A program made the position numbers and the translations under genes. From Myxococcota bacterium (GTDB taxonomy: Bacteria; Myxococcota_A; Polyangia; Polyangiales; Polyangiaceae): a DNA stretch of 35,637 nucleotides. The stretch covers positions 1-35,637 of the forward strand of contig CAUJFL010000331.1 of NCBI GenBank assembly GCA_963169165.1, read 5' to 3'. Under the pieces are notes generated by a model. That model worked only from the letters and a program-made list of their open reading frames with translations, was not told where the DNA came from and made no database searches. Shown piece after piece: positions 24,047-31,120 of the stretch (within the stretch, counting starts at the first letter, position 1; every line of letters begins with the position of its first letter).

Positions 24047-24507
24047 CCACCCAGAGCCTGCAAGAGCGCTACGCGCCGAACAACCGCTGCTTCGGGTGCG
24101 GTCCCGCCAACCCGCAGGGGCTGCGCGTGCGCTCGTTCGTCGACGGAGACGCGCTGGTGGCGAGCTTTCGGCCCCAGCCGCACCACGAGGCGTTCCCGGG
24201 CGTGCTCAACGGGGGGATCGTCGGCGCGCTGCTCGACTGCCACGGCAACTGGGCCGCGGCGCACGCGCTGATGCTCGGGCGAGGGCTCGACGCGCCGCCC
24301 TGCACGGTGACGGCCGATTTTCACGTGACCCTGCGGAGGCCGACCGCGCTCGACGCCGAGCTGTCGCTGTGGGCGAGGCCCGCGTCGATCGACGGCGACA
24401 AGGTGATCGTCGACGCCACCCTGACGGCGCTCGGCAAGGTCGCGGCGACGATGAAGGGCACGTTCGTCGCCGTCCGCGAGGGCCACCCCGCGTTTCACCG
24501 GTGGTGA
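24043..24507 (+). CDS. Hotdog-fold thioesterase, PaaI-like
   Basis: A 154-residue protein. The N-terminus has CFGCGPANPQGLRVR, the cysteine-bearing motif of one PaaI/YbgC-type subgroup. HHEAFPGVLNGGIVGALLDCHGNWAA is the hotdog helix region, with the GG and the aspartate that polarise the thioester. The remaining strands are TVTADFHVTLRRPT and GKVAATMKGTFVAV. It probably hydrolyses an acyl-CoA or acyl-ACP thioester in the cytosol. It overlaps the NamZ-like gene (ATGA), and being downstream of a possible acyl-CoA dehydratase system it could recycle CoA there, but that is a guess. Its stop is only seven bases from the convergent lipoprotein stop. Confidence 0.85.
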   Translation: MTTQSLQERYAPNNRCFGCGPANPQGLRVRSFVDGDALVASFRPQPHHEAFPGVLNGGIVGALLDCHGNWAAAHALMLGRGLDAPPCTVTADFHVTLRRPTALDAELSLWARPASIDGDKVIVDATLTALGKVAATMKGTFVAVREGHPAFHRW

Positions 24508-24514
24508 GCCGCGT

Positions 24515-25033
24515 TCACTTGCAAGCGCCGCAGGCGTCCTCGCAGATGCAGCCGCAGCCCGAGCAGCACTGAGGGCCGAGGCCCTGACAGTCGGCGAGGC
24601 AACCCTTGCACGCGGGCGTCGACGTGGTCGCGCCGGGCAGGCTGGGGTTCTTCGTGCACGCGCCGCAGCCCCCGTGCCTGTCGCCGTAGCAGCGCCCCTC
24701 GGGACCACAGAACCCGCAGGGGCAGTCGAGCGCGGACGTACACCCTTGCGCCGCGTTGGCGAACGCGCAGACGCCGGAGACGCACGTCCCCTGACCGTCG
24801 ATGCCGCCGGCGCACGCGACGGCCGCGTTGGCGGCGCTGCAGGCGGGCGTGTCGAGGCACGAGTGATCGTAGCAATTGCCGTCGATGTCACGAAACCCCT
24901 TGCAGGGCGCCTTCTCGGCCCCCGCGTCGCTCACCTGGGCGTCCGCGCCCGCGTCGGGGCCACCGAGCGCCTGCTGCATCATGTCGGAGCAGCCCAGCAG
25001 AGAAAGCAGGCACAGCGCGAGGACGCGTCGCAT
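24515..25033 (-). CDS. Cysteine-rich lipoprotein of unknown function
   Basis: A 172-residue protein with a lipoprotein signal (MRRVLALCLLSLLGC, lipidated C15), then a disordered Gly/Ala/Asp linker and a dense cysteine region. I count 26 cysteines in all, arranged in short CxxC, CxC and CC groups such as CPCGFC, CGAC, CKGC, CCSGCGCIC and CGAC. The last 130 residues look like a string of small disulfide- or metal-stabilised modules, as seen in many secreted Myxococcota proteins of unknown role. No enzymatic motif is visible. The start codon directly follows a GC-rich hairpin (25034-25064). Confidence 0.8.
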   Translation of the reverse strand: MRRVLALCLLSLLGCSDMMQQALGGPDAGADAQVSDAGAEKAPCKGFRDIDGNCYDHSCLDTPACSAANAAVACAGGIDGQGTCVSGVCAFANAAQGCTSALDCPCGFCGPEGRCYGDRHGGCGACTKNPSLPGATTSTPACKGCLADCQGLGPQCCSGCGCICEDACGACK

Positions 25034-25064
25034 CCGGCGCGGCTACGCGACCCTCGCGCGCCGG
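25034..25064 (-). promoter_or_regulatory. GC-rich hairpin touching the start of the Cys-rich lipoprotein gene
   Basis: CCGGCGCG (25034-25041) and CGCGCCGG (25057-25064) are perfect eight-base arms around a 15-base loop. On the minus strand the stem ends one base before the ATG, and the loop contains GAGGG, the only ribosome-site-like sequence nearby. It may terminate the upstream gene (no U-run) or limit initiation. Confidence 0.35.
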
Positions 25065-25078
25065 GCCAACTTGTCAGC

Positions 25079-25486
25079 TCACTTTCCCGAGACGAGGTCG
25101 TCGGGCGTGTCGAAGACGCCGTCGGGGCCGGCCGACGTCACGCGGGGCCCCTCGGGCGGGCAGGTGATGCGAAACGGCTTGCCCCACGCGTCGTCGGTGT
25201 GAAGCTCGACCGACACGAGCCTGGCCTCGACGACCTCGTCGACCGTCGGGCACTTGTCGCGCTGCGTGACGAAGATCGCCGCGCCGATGCGGATGGCGAC
25301 CGCGAGCGCCGACGTGTAGCGCGCCTGCGACGCCCGCAGCTGCTCGACGTCGGCCTGGGACGGGCCCCCAGGGTCCTCGGGCGCGTTGTACAGCGTGGGC
25401 TTCGGCTCGCGCGCCGGCTCGGGCGAGGACGCCGCGCAGCCGGCGACGGAGGAGAGGAGGAGCGAGGCGAGGAGGAGCGTGCGCAT
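25079..25486 (-). CDS. Lipoprotein with GspG-like C-terminal region
   Basis: A 135-residue protein with a lipobox (SSVAGC, C17). After a proline-rich linker and a short helix comes CPTVDEVVEARLVSVELHTDDAWGKPFRITCPPEGPRVTSAGPDGVFDTPDDLVSG. The DAWGKPF, SAGPDG and DTPDDL elements match the C-terminal pseudopilin region of the type II secretion major pseudopilin GspG (DPWGNPY, SLGADG, GTDADI). The N-terminal pilin helix and methylation site are missing, so this is not a pilin; it reads like a lipid-anchored copy of the globular part. Two cysteines (in KCPTV and ITCPP) could form a disulfide. Its function is unknown. Confidence 0.75.
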   Translation of the reverse strand: MRTLLLASLLLSSVAGCAASSPEPAREPKPTLYNAPEDPGGPSQADVEQLRASQARYTSALAVAIRIGAAIFVTQRDKCPTVDEVVEARLVSVELHTDDAWGKPFRITCPPEGPRVTSAGPDGVFDTPDDLVSGK

Positions 25487-25523
25487 CGGCGGCGGTGAGC
25501 GTGCGTCTCCTCGGCGCGGGTCG

Positions 25524-26771
25524 TCAAGGAGCGAGGTCGACGTCGAGCGTACCGCTCGCCCGCCCGGCCTTCACGAGCGCGCGCACCCTCTGTCGCGCCC
25601 CGCCGTCGAACGGCGCGTTGAAGCGCGCCAGGAACGCGGCGTGCTGCTCGTCGCGCGAGGCCGCGAGGTTGTCACTCATCCATTCATCCGCGCGAGTGAA
25701 CAGGTCATCGACCGAGTCGGACCGATGACAGAGCCCCGTCGCCGCGAAGTCGACCCCGAAGGACCGTGGGATCGGGTGCCACCTCAGCGCGACGAGGTTC
25801 CGCCGCGCGCACAGGAGCCCGGTCGCCAGGCTCGAGCCATAGGTCAGCACCAGCCCGGCCGACAGCAGCCGCTCGGTGTGGTCGCCCGTCTGCGCGAGCT
25901 CGACTTCACTTGGCAAGTCATAGCGTCGCCAGCGCTCGAGCGAGCTGCGCGGGTGGAGCTTCACGAGCACCCGCTTCTTCTTCTCGACGGCGAAGCGCCC
26001 GAGCGCGCGGGCGAGCCTCTCGTGGTGCGCCTCCGTCCAGCCGAGCAGCCCGGACTCGAGGTACGGGTGCTCGACGTAGGCCACACAATCGGCGTCGGTC
26101 GGGAGGTCGGGGCGGTGATACACATCGAAGAACGGCACGCCCGTCAGCGCCGGGTGATAGCCCTCGCGCCCATGCAGCAGCTCGAATTCCTCGAGGTTCG
26201 CGCGGCTGAACACGACGGCCGTCTCCGGCACCCGCTCGGCGAACGCGAGGCGGGCGAGCGCGCGGGTCGGCGCCAACGCGGCCAGCACGATCGGCAGCGC
26301 CAGGAACCGTGGGAGGCTGGCGCGCGACACCGAGGGCGCGGCCGACAGGTAGAACCACCGCACCTCGGCGACCCTCCCGAGGTGACGGAGGCGCGCGAGC
26401 GACCGACGGAGCCGGTCGCCCACCGGAAACTCATCGAACCGCTGCTGCGCGGTCGCGGCGTCTCCCGCGGCGCCGTGCTCGAGGTACAGGGTGGGGATCC
26501 CGAGGTCACGCGCGGCCACGATCAGCGCGATCTCGCGCAGCGCGATGATTTCCATCAACACGATCCGGGCGGGGCGGAGCGCGCGCAACAGCTCGCGCGC
26601 CGTCGCGTGCTCTCGAAAGAAGTGCTCCCGCCGGACGAACGGGGGCGGCTCACCCGGCTCGTCCGGCGACTCACGCCACAGGAGCTCGAGCTCGAGCTCG
26701 GGGTCGTCGGCGAGGTAGCCGAACCAGTCGACGCGGCTCGGCTCGGCGACGAGCAGCACCCGCTGCTTCAC
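25524..26771 (-). CDS. Putative GT-B-like surface polysaccharide glycosyl- or glycerophosphotransferase
   Basis: A 415-residue protein not confidently assigned. The N-terminal half (VLLVAEPSRVDWFGYLA, ARIVLMEIIALREIALIVAARDLGIPTLYLEHGA) and the second Rossmann-like half (RVLVKLHPRSSLERW, LLSAGLVLTYGSSLATGLLCARRNLVAL) resemble the two-lobed fold of capsule/teichoic-type transferases; VKLHP and the TYGSSLATG loop recall the CDP-glycerol phosphotransferase and polysialyltransferase groups. Loop EHGAAG could be part of the donor site. The GTG start overlaps the stop of the amidotransferase gene (GTGA), so the two are co-expressed. The expected job is adding an amidated sugar to a surface glycan or modifying it; this is inferred from the neighbour. 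Confidence 0.5.
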   Translation of the reverse strand: MKQRVLLVAEPSRVDWFGYLADDPELELELLWRESPDEPGEPPPFVRREHFFREHATARELLRALRPARIVLMEIIALREIALIVAARDLGIPTLYLEHGAAGDAATAQQRFDEFPVGDRLRRSLARLRHLGRVAEVRWFYLSAAPSVSRASLPRFLALPIVLAALAPTRALARLAFAERVPETAVVFSRANLEEFELLHGREGYHPALTGVPFFDVYHRPDLPTDADCVAYVEHPYLESGLLGWTEAHHERLARALGRFAVEKKKRVLVKLHPRSSLERWRRYDLPSEVELAQTGDHTERLLSAGLVLTYGSSLATGLLCARRNLVALRWHPIPRSFGVDFAATGLCHRSDSVDDLFTRADEWMSDNLAASRDEQHAAFLARFNAPFDGGARQRVRALVKAGRASGTLDVDLAP

Positions 26772-28033
26772 TCGTAGACGCCCTTGCCGATCAGGATGTA
26801 GCGATCGTCGACGTAGTCAGGGCGCCGCGAGGGCGTCTGACGAAAGTCGCACGGACCCCGGCTCGGCAGCCGCGCCGCCTCGACCTCCGCCGCGCTCGGC
26901 TCTCCGAGCGAGGGGGACCTCCTGCGCCATTGCCAGTCATCGTCGCGCTCCCAGAAGCGCGGCGCGCGCCAGGCGTCGGTGAGGAACTCGAACCCCGAGC
27001 GCGTCAGCCCCAGCCAATCGAGCAGCTGCGGCAGGTGCCGCGGCGCGCGCGCCTCGTAGTCGTCTCGCAGGGCCGCGCCCTCCTCGCGCGTGAGCCTCCC
27101 GAACCTGATCTCTCGACAGGCGTGATCGGTGGCCTTGCCGTAGCCGTGCTTCAGCAGCTTGAGCCAGTCGTGTACGTCGGAGTAGTTGAAGCAGTCGACG
27201 TCGTTGTAGCGGTCGAACGTGCGCGTCTGCTCGGCGGTCTCGTAGCCATGGAGGTCGAGCATCGCCTCGTGCTGCGCCTTCGTGTCCCACCGGAGATAGT
27301 TGCCGAGGTAGACGCCGCGCACGCCGACGCGCTCGAGCTCGAGATCGTCGGGGTACTCGTAGGGGCGCACGTCGTCGGGCGTCACGCCGTCGGAAGGGTG
27401 AACGAGCGCGCCCGCCTCGACTCCCATCAGGTCGTGCTCCTTGCGATACTTGCGGGTCATCTCGACCATGTCAGAGTGTTGAAACATCCCGACCTGGTCC
27501 TTCCCCTGGTGCTCCCCCCAGACTATCAGCGGCACCTTCAGCTTCACCGCCATCGTGACGGGGAACACGGTCTGTCCCGCCAGGCAGTGCCAGTAGATGC
27601 TGCCGAGCCGCCTCAGCGTCGCGCGCGTCACGCGCTTCACGGCCTCGGGGTCAGCGGTCAAGGTCACGATGTCGCAGTCGAGCGCGATGCGCAGCCGGGC
27701 GAGGTTTCGGACGCCGACGTCGGTGTTGAACTGCTTGTTGTAGGTGACGAGCAGCGGGTTCATCCCGAAGTCGCGCTTCAGCGTGTGGACGATGAAGAAC
27801 GAGTCGCGCGCGCCCGACACCGGGACGATGCAGTCGTAGTTGGTCTCGCTCCGGCTGCGGTAGGCGTCGAGCAGCCGCGCGAGCTGGTCTCGCCGCGAGG
27901 ACCAGTCTCGCGAGTCCTTCTCCTCGTGGGCCTGGCAGCCGCTGCAGACGCCGCGCGCGTCGAACGTGAGGTGCAGCGGGTGCAGCGACGTGTAGAGGCA
28001 GCGGCTGCAGGTGCGGATCTCGTCGCCTCGCAT
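26768..28033 (-). CDS. N-acetyl sugar amidotransferase (WbpG/PseA/LegA-like), altered PP-loop
   Basis: A 421-residue PP-loop enzyme. These enzymes convert an acetamido group of a nucleotide sugar to an acetamidino group, or amidate related sialic-acid-like sugars, using ammonia and ATP. The N-terminal zinc knuckle (C9, C12, C30, C33) and the SGARDS loop (residues 73-78) are visible; family members usually read SGGKDS, so the second glycine and the lysine differ here. Then come FGMNPLLVTYNKQFNTDVGVRNLARLR and VPLIVWGEHQGKD, both family elements. The ATG at 28033 is chosen because it precedes the CSRC knuckle as in relatives; the GTG at 28057 adds eight residues. The stop overlaps the transferase start. 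No HisH/HisF pair is on this strand. Confidence 0.82.
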   Translation of the reverse strand: MRGDEIRTCSRCLYTSLHPLHLTFDARGVCSGCQAHEEKDSRDWSSRRDQLARLLDAYRSRSETNYDCIVPVSGARDSFFIVHTLKRDFGMNPLLVTYNKQFNTDVGVRNLARLRIALDCDIVTLTADPEAVKRVTRATLRRLGSIYWHCLAGQTVFPVTMAVKLKVPLIVWGEHQGKDQVGMFQHSDMVEMTRKYRKEHDLMGVEAGALVHPSDGVTPDDVRPYEYPDDLELERVGVRGVYLGNYLRWDTKAQHEAMLDLHGYETAEQTRTFDRYNDVDCFNYSDVHDWLKLLKHGYGKATDHACREIRFGRLTREEGAALRDDYEARAPRHLPQLLDWLGLTRSGFEFLTDAWRAPRFWERDDDWQWRRRSPSLGEPSAAEVEAARLPSRGPCDFRQTPSRRPDYVDDRYILIGKGVYE

Positions 28034-28050
28034 CCGGGGTGGCAAGCCCG

Positions 28051-28076
28051 TTGACACGCGCGCGGCGCACCGTCAA
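28051..28076. promoter_or_regulatory. Divergent promoter region with inverted TTGAC elements
   Basis: The 64-base gap between the two amidotransferase starts contains a consensus -35 box TTGACA (28051-28056, plus strand) and, facing it, TTGACG on the minus strand (plus 28076-28071). TTGAC and GTCAA form an inverted repeat with 16 bases between. The -10 regions are poor. Back-to-back promoters that overlap, or a regulator site, are both possible. Confidence 0.4.
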
Positions 28077-28097
28077 GTAGCGCGCGCCCCGCCGACG

Positions 28098-29222
28098 ATG
28101 AGGTACTGCACCCGCTGCATCCAGCCCGACACGCGCCCCGGCACCCGGTTCGACGCCGACGGCGTGTGCCCCGCGTGCCGCTACGCCGAGTCGCTGGCAG
28201 ACGTCGACTGGAGCGAGCGCGACCGCGTGCTCGCCGAGATCGTGGAGTTCGGCCGACAGAACTCGCACTCGGGCTACGACTGCATCATCGGCGTCTCGGG
28301 CGGCAAGGACAGCACGCGCCAGGCGCTCTTCGTCAAGGAGACGCTGAAGATGCGCCCGCTGCTCGTCTGCCTCGGCTACCCGCCGGAGCAGGTCACTCAA
28401 CGCGGCGTCGATAATCTATCAAATTTGATCCGCCTGGGCTTCGACTGCGTGCAGATCAACCCCGGCCCCAGGCTGTGGCGCCAGCTGATGAAGCGCTCGT
28501 TCTTGCTGCACGCCAACTGGTGCAAGTCGACCGAGCTCGCGCTGTTCAGCGCGGTGCCGCGGCTGGCCATCGCCTACCAGATCCCGCTCATCTGGTGGGG
28601 AGAGAACGCCGCGCTGCAGCTCGGCGATCTCAACGTGCTCGGCAAGGAGGGCTGGGACGGCAACAACCTCCGCAACATGAACACGCTCGCCGGGGGAGAC
28701 CTGACCTGGCTGCTGGCCGACGGCGTGCGACGCAACCAGCTGTTGCAATACTGTTATCCGCCGGTCGAGCAGATGGACGCGGCCCGCCTCAAGATCGTGT
28801 TCCTCGGCTATTTCTGGCGCGACTGGTCGCTGGTCGAGAACGGCGTGTTCGCGGCGCTGCGCGGGCTCGACGTCCGGCGGGAGCCGCCGTGGGACATCGG
28901 CGATCCGGTCGGCGTCACCTCGCTCGACGAAGACTGGGTGACCTTCAACCAGCGCATCAAGTACCTGAAGTTCGGCTTCGGCCGGGTCACCGACTACGTC
29001 AACGAGGACATCCGGCTCGGTCGGGTCACCCGCGAAGAGGGCGCGCGCCTCGCCGAGCGCTACGACGGGCGCGTGTCGCCCAGGTACATCGCGAGCTTCT
29101 GTCGCTACCTCGGCATCGACGAGGCGGAGTTTCATCGCGTGGTCGACGCCTGCGTCAACCGCGAGCTGTTCGCGCCGGGCGACGGCGACGAGCGCTGGGT
29201 GCGGAGGTTCACGGTCGGATGA
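28098..29222 (+). CDS. N-acetyl sugar amidotransferase (WbpG/PseA/LegA-like)
   Basis: A 374-residue protein paralogous to the divergent gene. The zinc knuckle is C4, C7, C24 and C27 (MRYCTRCIQPDT ... GVCPAC), and the PP-loop SGGKDS (residues 67-72) is complete, for ATP activation. MRPLLVCLGYPPEQVTQRGVDNLSNLIRLG and IPLIWWGENAA follow the family pattern. HisH- and HisF-type genes lie directly downstream (ATGA overlap with hisH), the arrangement of wbpG-hisH2-hisF2 systems in which the pair supplies ammonia. The ATG at 28098 begins at the conserved MRYCTRC. Codons for residues about 104-110 (CTA, TCA, AAT, TTG) are rarer in this window, hinting at acquired DNA. Confidence 0.88.
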   Translation: MRYCTRCIQPDTRPGTRFDADGVCPACRYAESLADVDWSERDRVLAEIVEFGRQNSHSGYDCIIGVSGGKDSTRQALFVKETLKMRPLLVCLGYPPEQVTQRGVDNLSNLIRLGFDCVQINPGPRLWRQLMKRSFLLHANWCKSTELALFSAVPRLAIAYQIPLIWWGENAALQLGDLNVLGKEGWDGNNLRNMNTLAGGDLTWLLADGVRRNQLLQYCYPPVEQMDAARLKIVFLGYFWRDWSLVENGVFAALRGLDVRREPPWDIGDPVGVTSLDEDWVTFNQRIKYLKFGFGRVTDYVNEDIRLGRVTREEGARLAERYDGRVSPRYIASFCRYLGIDEAEFHRVVDACVNRELFAPGDGDERWVRRFTVG

Positions 29223-29863
29223 GCCGCTTTCGCGTGTGCATCGTCGACTACGAGGTCGGCAACCTCCGCTCGGTCCACAACGCCATCTCGCGGCTCGGCT
29301 ACGACGCGCGCGTCTCCGACTCGGCCGACGAGGTGCGGCGCGCCGACGCGCTGGTGCTGCCCGGCGTGGGCGCGTTCGAGCCGGCGATGCGGCAGCTCTC
29401 GGCGAGCGGGCTCATCGGCCCGATCGAGGCCCGGCTCTCGCGAGGCACGCCGCTGCTCGGCATCTGCGTCGGCATGCAGCTGCTCGCGACCGACTCCGAG
29501 GAGAACGGCCTGCACCGCGGGCTCGGGTGGATCCCGGGGCACGTGCGGAGGCTGCGACCTCCGAGCGGTCTGGGCGTGCCACACGTCGGCTGGAACGACG
29601 TCCGGGTCCTGCTCCCCGGCTCGCCCCTGTTCGCGCGGACGGGCGACGGCACCCACTTCTATTTCGATCACACCTATCACTTCGAGTGTGGGGTCGAGCA
29701 CGCCGCGGCGACCTGCGACTACGGCGTGACAGTGACGGCGGCGGTGCAAAGGGAGCGGCTGATGGGTGTGCAGTTTCACCCCGAGAAGAGCCAGGCGGCG
29801 GGGCTGCGGCTGCTGCGCGGCTTCTTCGTCGCGGCGGGCGCGCCGGGGCCTGGGCCATGCTGA
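29219..29863 (+). CDS. hisH: HisH-type glutamine amidotransferase for sugar amidation
   Basis: A 214-residue class I glutaminase. The catalytic triad is C83 in GICVGMQLL, H187 and E189 in VQFHPEKS. The oxyanion strand LPGVGAFEPAM and the interface segment VPHVGWNDV are as in imidazole glycerol-phosphate synthase HisH. Here it most likely hydrolyses glutamine and passes ammonia through the HisF-like barrel to the amidotransferase, as in the WbpG-HisH2-HisF2 system, rather than to histidine synthesis, because no other his gene is near and the HisF copy has lost a catalytic residue. The start overlaps the amidotransferase stop (ATGA) and the stop overlaps the HisF-like start by seven bases. Confidence 0.85.
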   Translation: MSRFRVCIVDYEVGNLRSVHNAISRLGYDARVSDSADEVRRADALVLPGVGAFEPAMRQLSASGLIGPIEARLSRGTPLLGICVGMQLLATDSEENGLHRGLGWIPGHVRRLRPPSGLGVPHVGWNDVRVLLPGSPLFARTGDGTHFYFDHTYHFECGVEHAAATCDYGVTVTAAVQRERLMGVQFHPEKSQAAGLRLLRGFFVAAGAPGPGPC

Positions 29864-30726
29864 AGCGCCGGATCGCCGCGGCGTTGCTGGTGAGCCGTGG
29901 GCTCGTCGTCCAGAGCCTCGGCTTCGGCCGCAGGCTGCCGGTGGGGCGCCCCGAGATCGCGGCGGAGTTCCTCGATCGCTGGGGGGTCGACGAGCTGGTC
30001 CTGCTCGATCTCGACGCGTCTCGCGAGGGCAGGCAGGTCTCTGTCGAGCTGGTCGCGCGCGTCGCCGCCGCGTCCAACGTGCCGCTGGCGGTCGGCGGCG
30101 GGCTCGACTCGCTGTCACAGGTCGACGCGCTCTTGCGCGCCGGCGCCGACAAGGTCTGCGTCAACAGGGCGGCGCGCGCGCGCCCGGCGCTCGTGACCGA
30201 GATCGCGAGGCGCTTCGGCGATCAGTGCGTGGTCGCGGCGGTCGACGTGACGCGCGTCGACGGCGTGCTGCGGCCGTGGTGCCACCTCGAGCGCGCCCCG
30301 CTCGAGGTCGCGCTCGACGTCCACCTCCGCGACCTCGCCGCGCTCGGCGCGGGTGAGCTCCTCGTTCAGGCGACCCACCTCGACGGCGCGGGCACGGGCT
30401 ACGATCTCGAGCTCGCGCGCGTCGCGGCGTCGGCGGTCGACGTGCCGGTGCTGGTGCTCGGCGGCGCGGGGCACCCGTCGCACCTGCCCGAGCTGCTCGA
30501 GCAGAGCGGCGCGGCCTGCGCGGTCGCGGGCAACTTCTTTCACTTTGCAGAGCACAGCGTGACAGTGACCAAGGCCCAGGCCGCTCGCCGCGGCGTCGCC
30601 GTGCGCGTCGATACGGCGGCGCGTTACGACGACGCGCGCTTCGACGACGACGGGAGGCTGCTGAAGCGCGACGACGACGTGCTCGACGCGATGCTGCACA
30701 CGCGCATCCCGCGCGAGGTCATCTGA
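29857..30726 (+). CDS. hisF: HisF-type barrel protein, ammonia-channel partner for sugar amidation
   Basis: A 289-residue TIM-barrel of the HisF family. GVDELVLLDLDASREGR, VPLAVGGGLDSLSQVDALLRAGADKVCVNRAA, VAAVDVTRVDG (D130) and DGAGTGYDLEL (phosphate site) follow the family. At position 11, where HisF has catalytic aspartate (CLDV), this protein has leucine (ALLV). This loss is what is seen in WbuZ/HisF2 proteins that no longer cyclise the histidine intermediate and serve only as ammonia channel. The protein also carries a C-terminal extension after the barrel (KAQAARRGVAVRVDTAARYDD and onward), making it longer than the usual 250-260. It overlaps hisH by seven bases. Confidence 0.83.
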   Translation: MLKRRIAAALLVSRGLVVQSLGFGRRLPVGRPEIAAEFLDRWGVDELVLLDLDASREGRQVSVELVARVAAASNVPLAVGGGLDSLSQVDALLRAGADKVCVNRAARARPALVTEIARRFGDQCVVAAVDVTRVDGVLRPWCHLERAPLEVALDVHLRDLAALGAGELLVQATHLDGAGTGYDLELARVAASAVDVPVLVLGGAGHPSHLPELLEQSGAACAVAGNFFHFAEHSVTVTKAQAARRGVAVRVDTAARYDDARFDDDGRLLKRDDDVLDAMLHTRIPREVI

Positions 30727-30738
30727 GCGGAGCGCCCG

Positions 30739-31095
30739 TCAGTCGAGCCAGCGCGCGCCGCAGCCGTGTGACAGCAGGCCGCTCACGTAGCGATGGGCGC
30801 GAGGATCGAAGAGGTCCTCGACGAACGCGACGAGCGCGCGGAGCACGCCGCCGCGCGGGCCAGCGCCGACGGGCCGGGGCGCGGGCGGGGTCAGGCTGGG
30901 CGCGAAGCGCGCGGCGGCGTGGTCTGCGCCGCAGCCGCGGCACCGGATCGACGCCGCCCGCGGCGGCACGCGCAGGCCGGCGCCGCAGTCAGGGCAGAAC
31001 CGGGCGAGCGCGCCGTCATCCCGCGCGGCGCGCGCCGGGGGCTCGAGGTCGATGACGGTCGGCGGGCAGCGGGGGGCGTCGATGACAGTGTTCAT
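30739..31095 (-). CDS. Small zinc-ribbon protein of unknown function
   Basis: A 118-residue protein. Its centre reads CPDCGAGLRVPPRAASIRCRGCG, two CxxC knuckles about 18 residues apart, a zinc-ribbon. After a proline linker, the C-terminal half (RALVAFVEDLFDPRAHRYVSGLLSHGCGARWLD) has a hydrophobic helix and another cysteine. An AGGAG ribosome site lies seven bases before the ATG. The upstream lipoprotein stops 25 bases earlier on the same strand. The stop faces the hisF stop at 12 bases. I do not recognise the family and cannot say what it does. Confidence 0.65.
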   Translation of the reverse strand: MNTVIDAPRCPPTVIDLEPPARAARDDGALARFCPDCGAGLRVPPRAASIRCRGCGADHAAARFAPSLTPPAPRPVGAGPRGGVLRALVAFVEDLFDPRAHRYVSGLLSHGCGARWLD

Positions 31096-31120
31096 TTGGC
31101 ATCTCCTCTCGGCGAGCGGC

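Noticed and set aside
29219..30726. HisH/HisF as histidine-biosynthesis genes
   Set aside because: No other his gene is present, HisF residue 11 is leucine, and the pair is coupled to a sugar amidotransferase.
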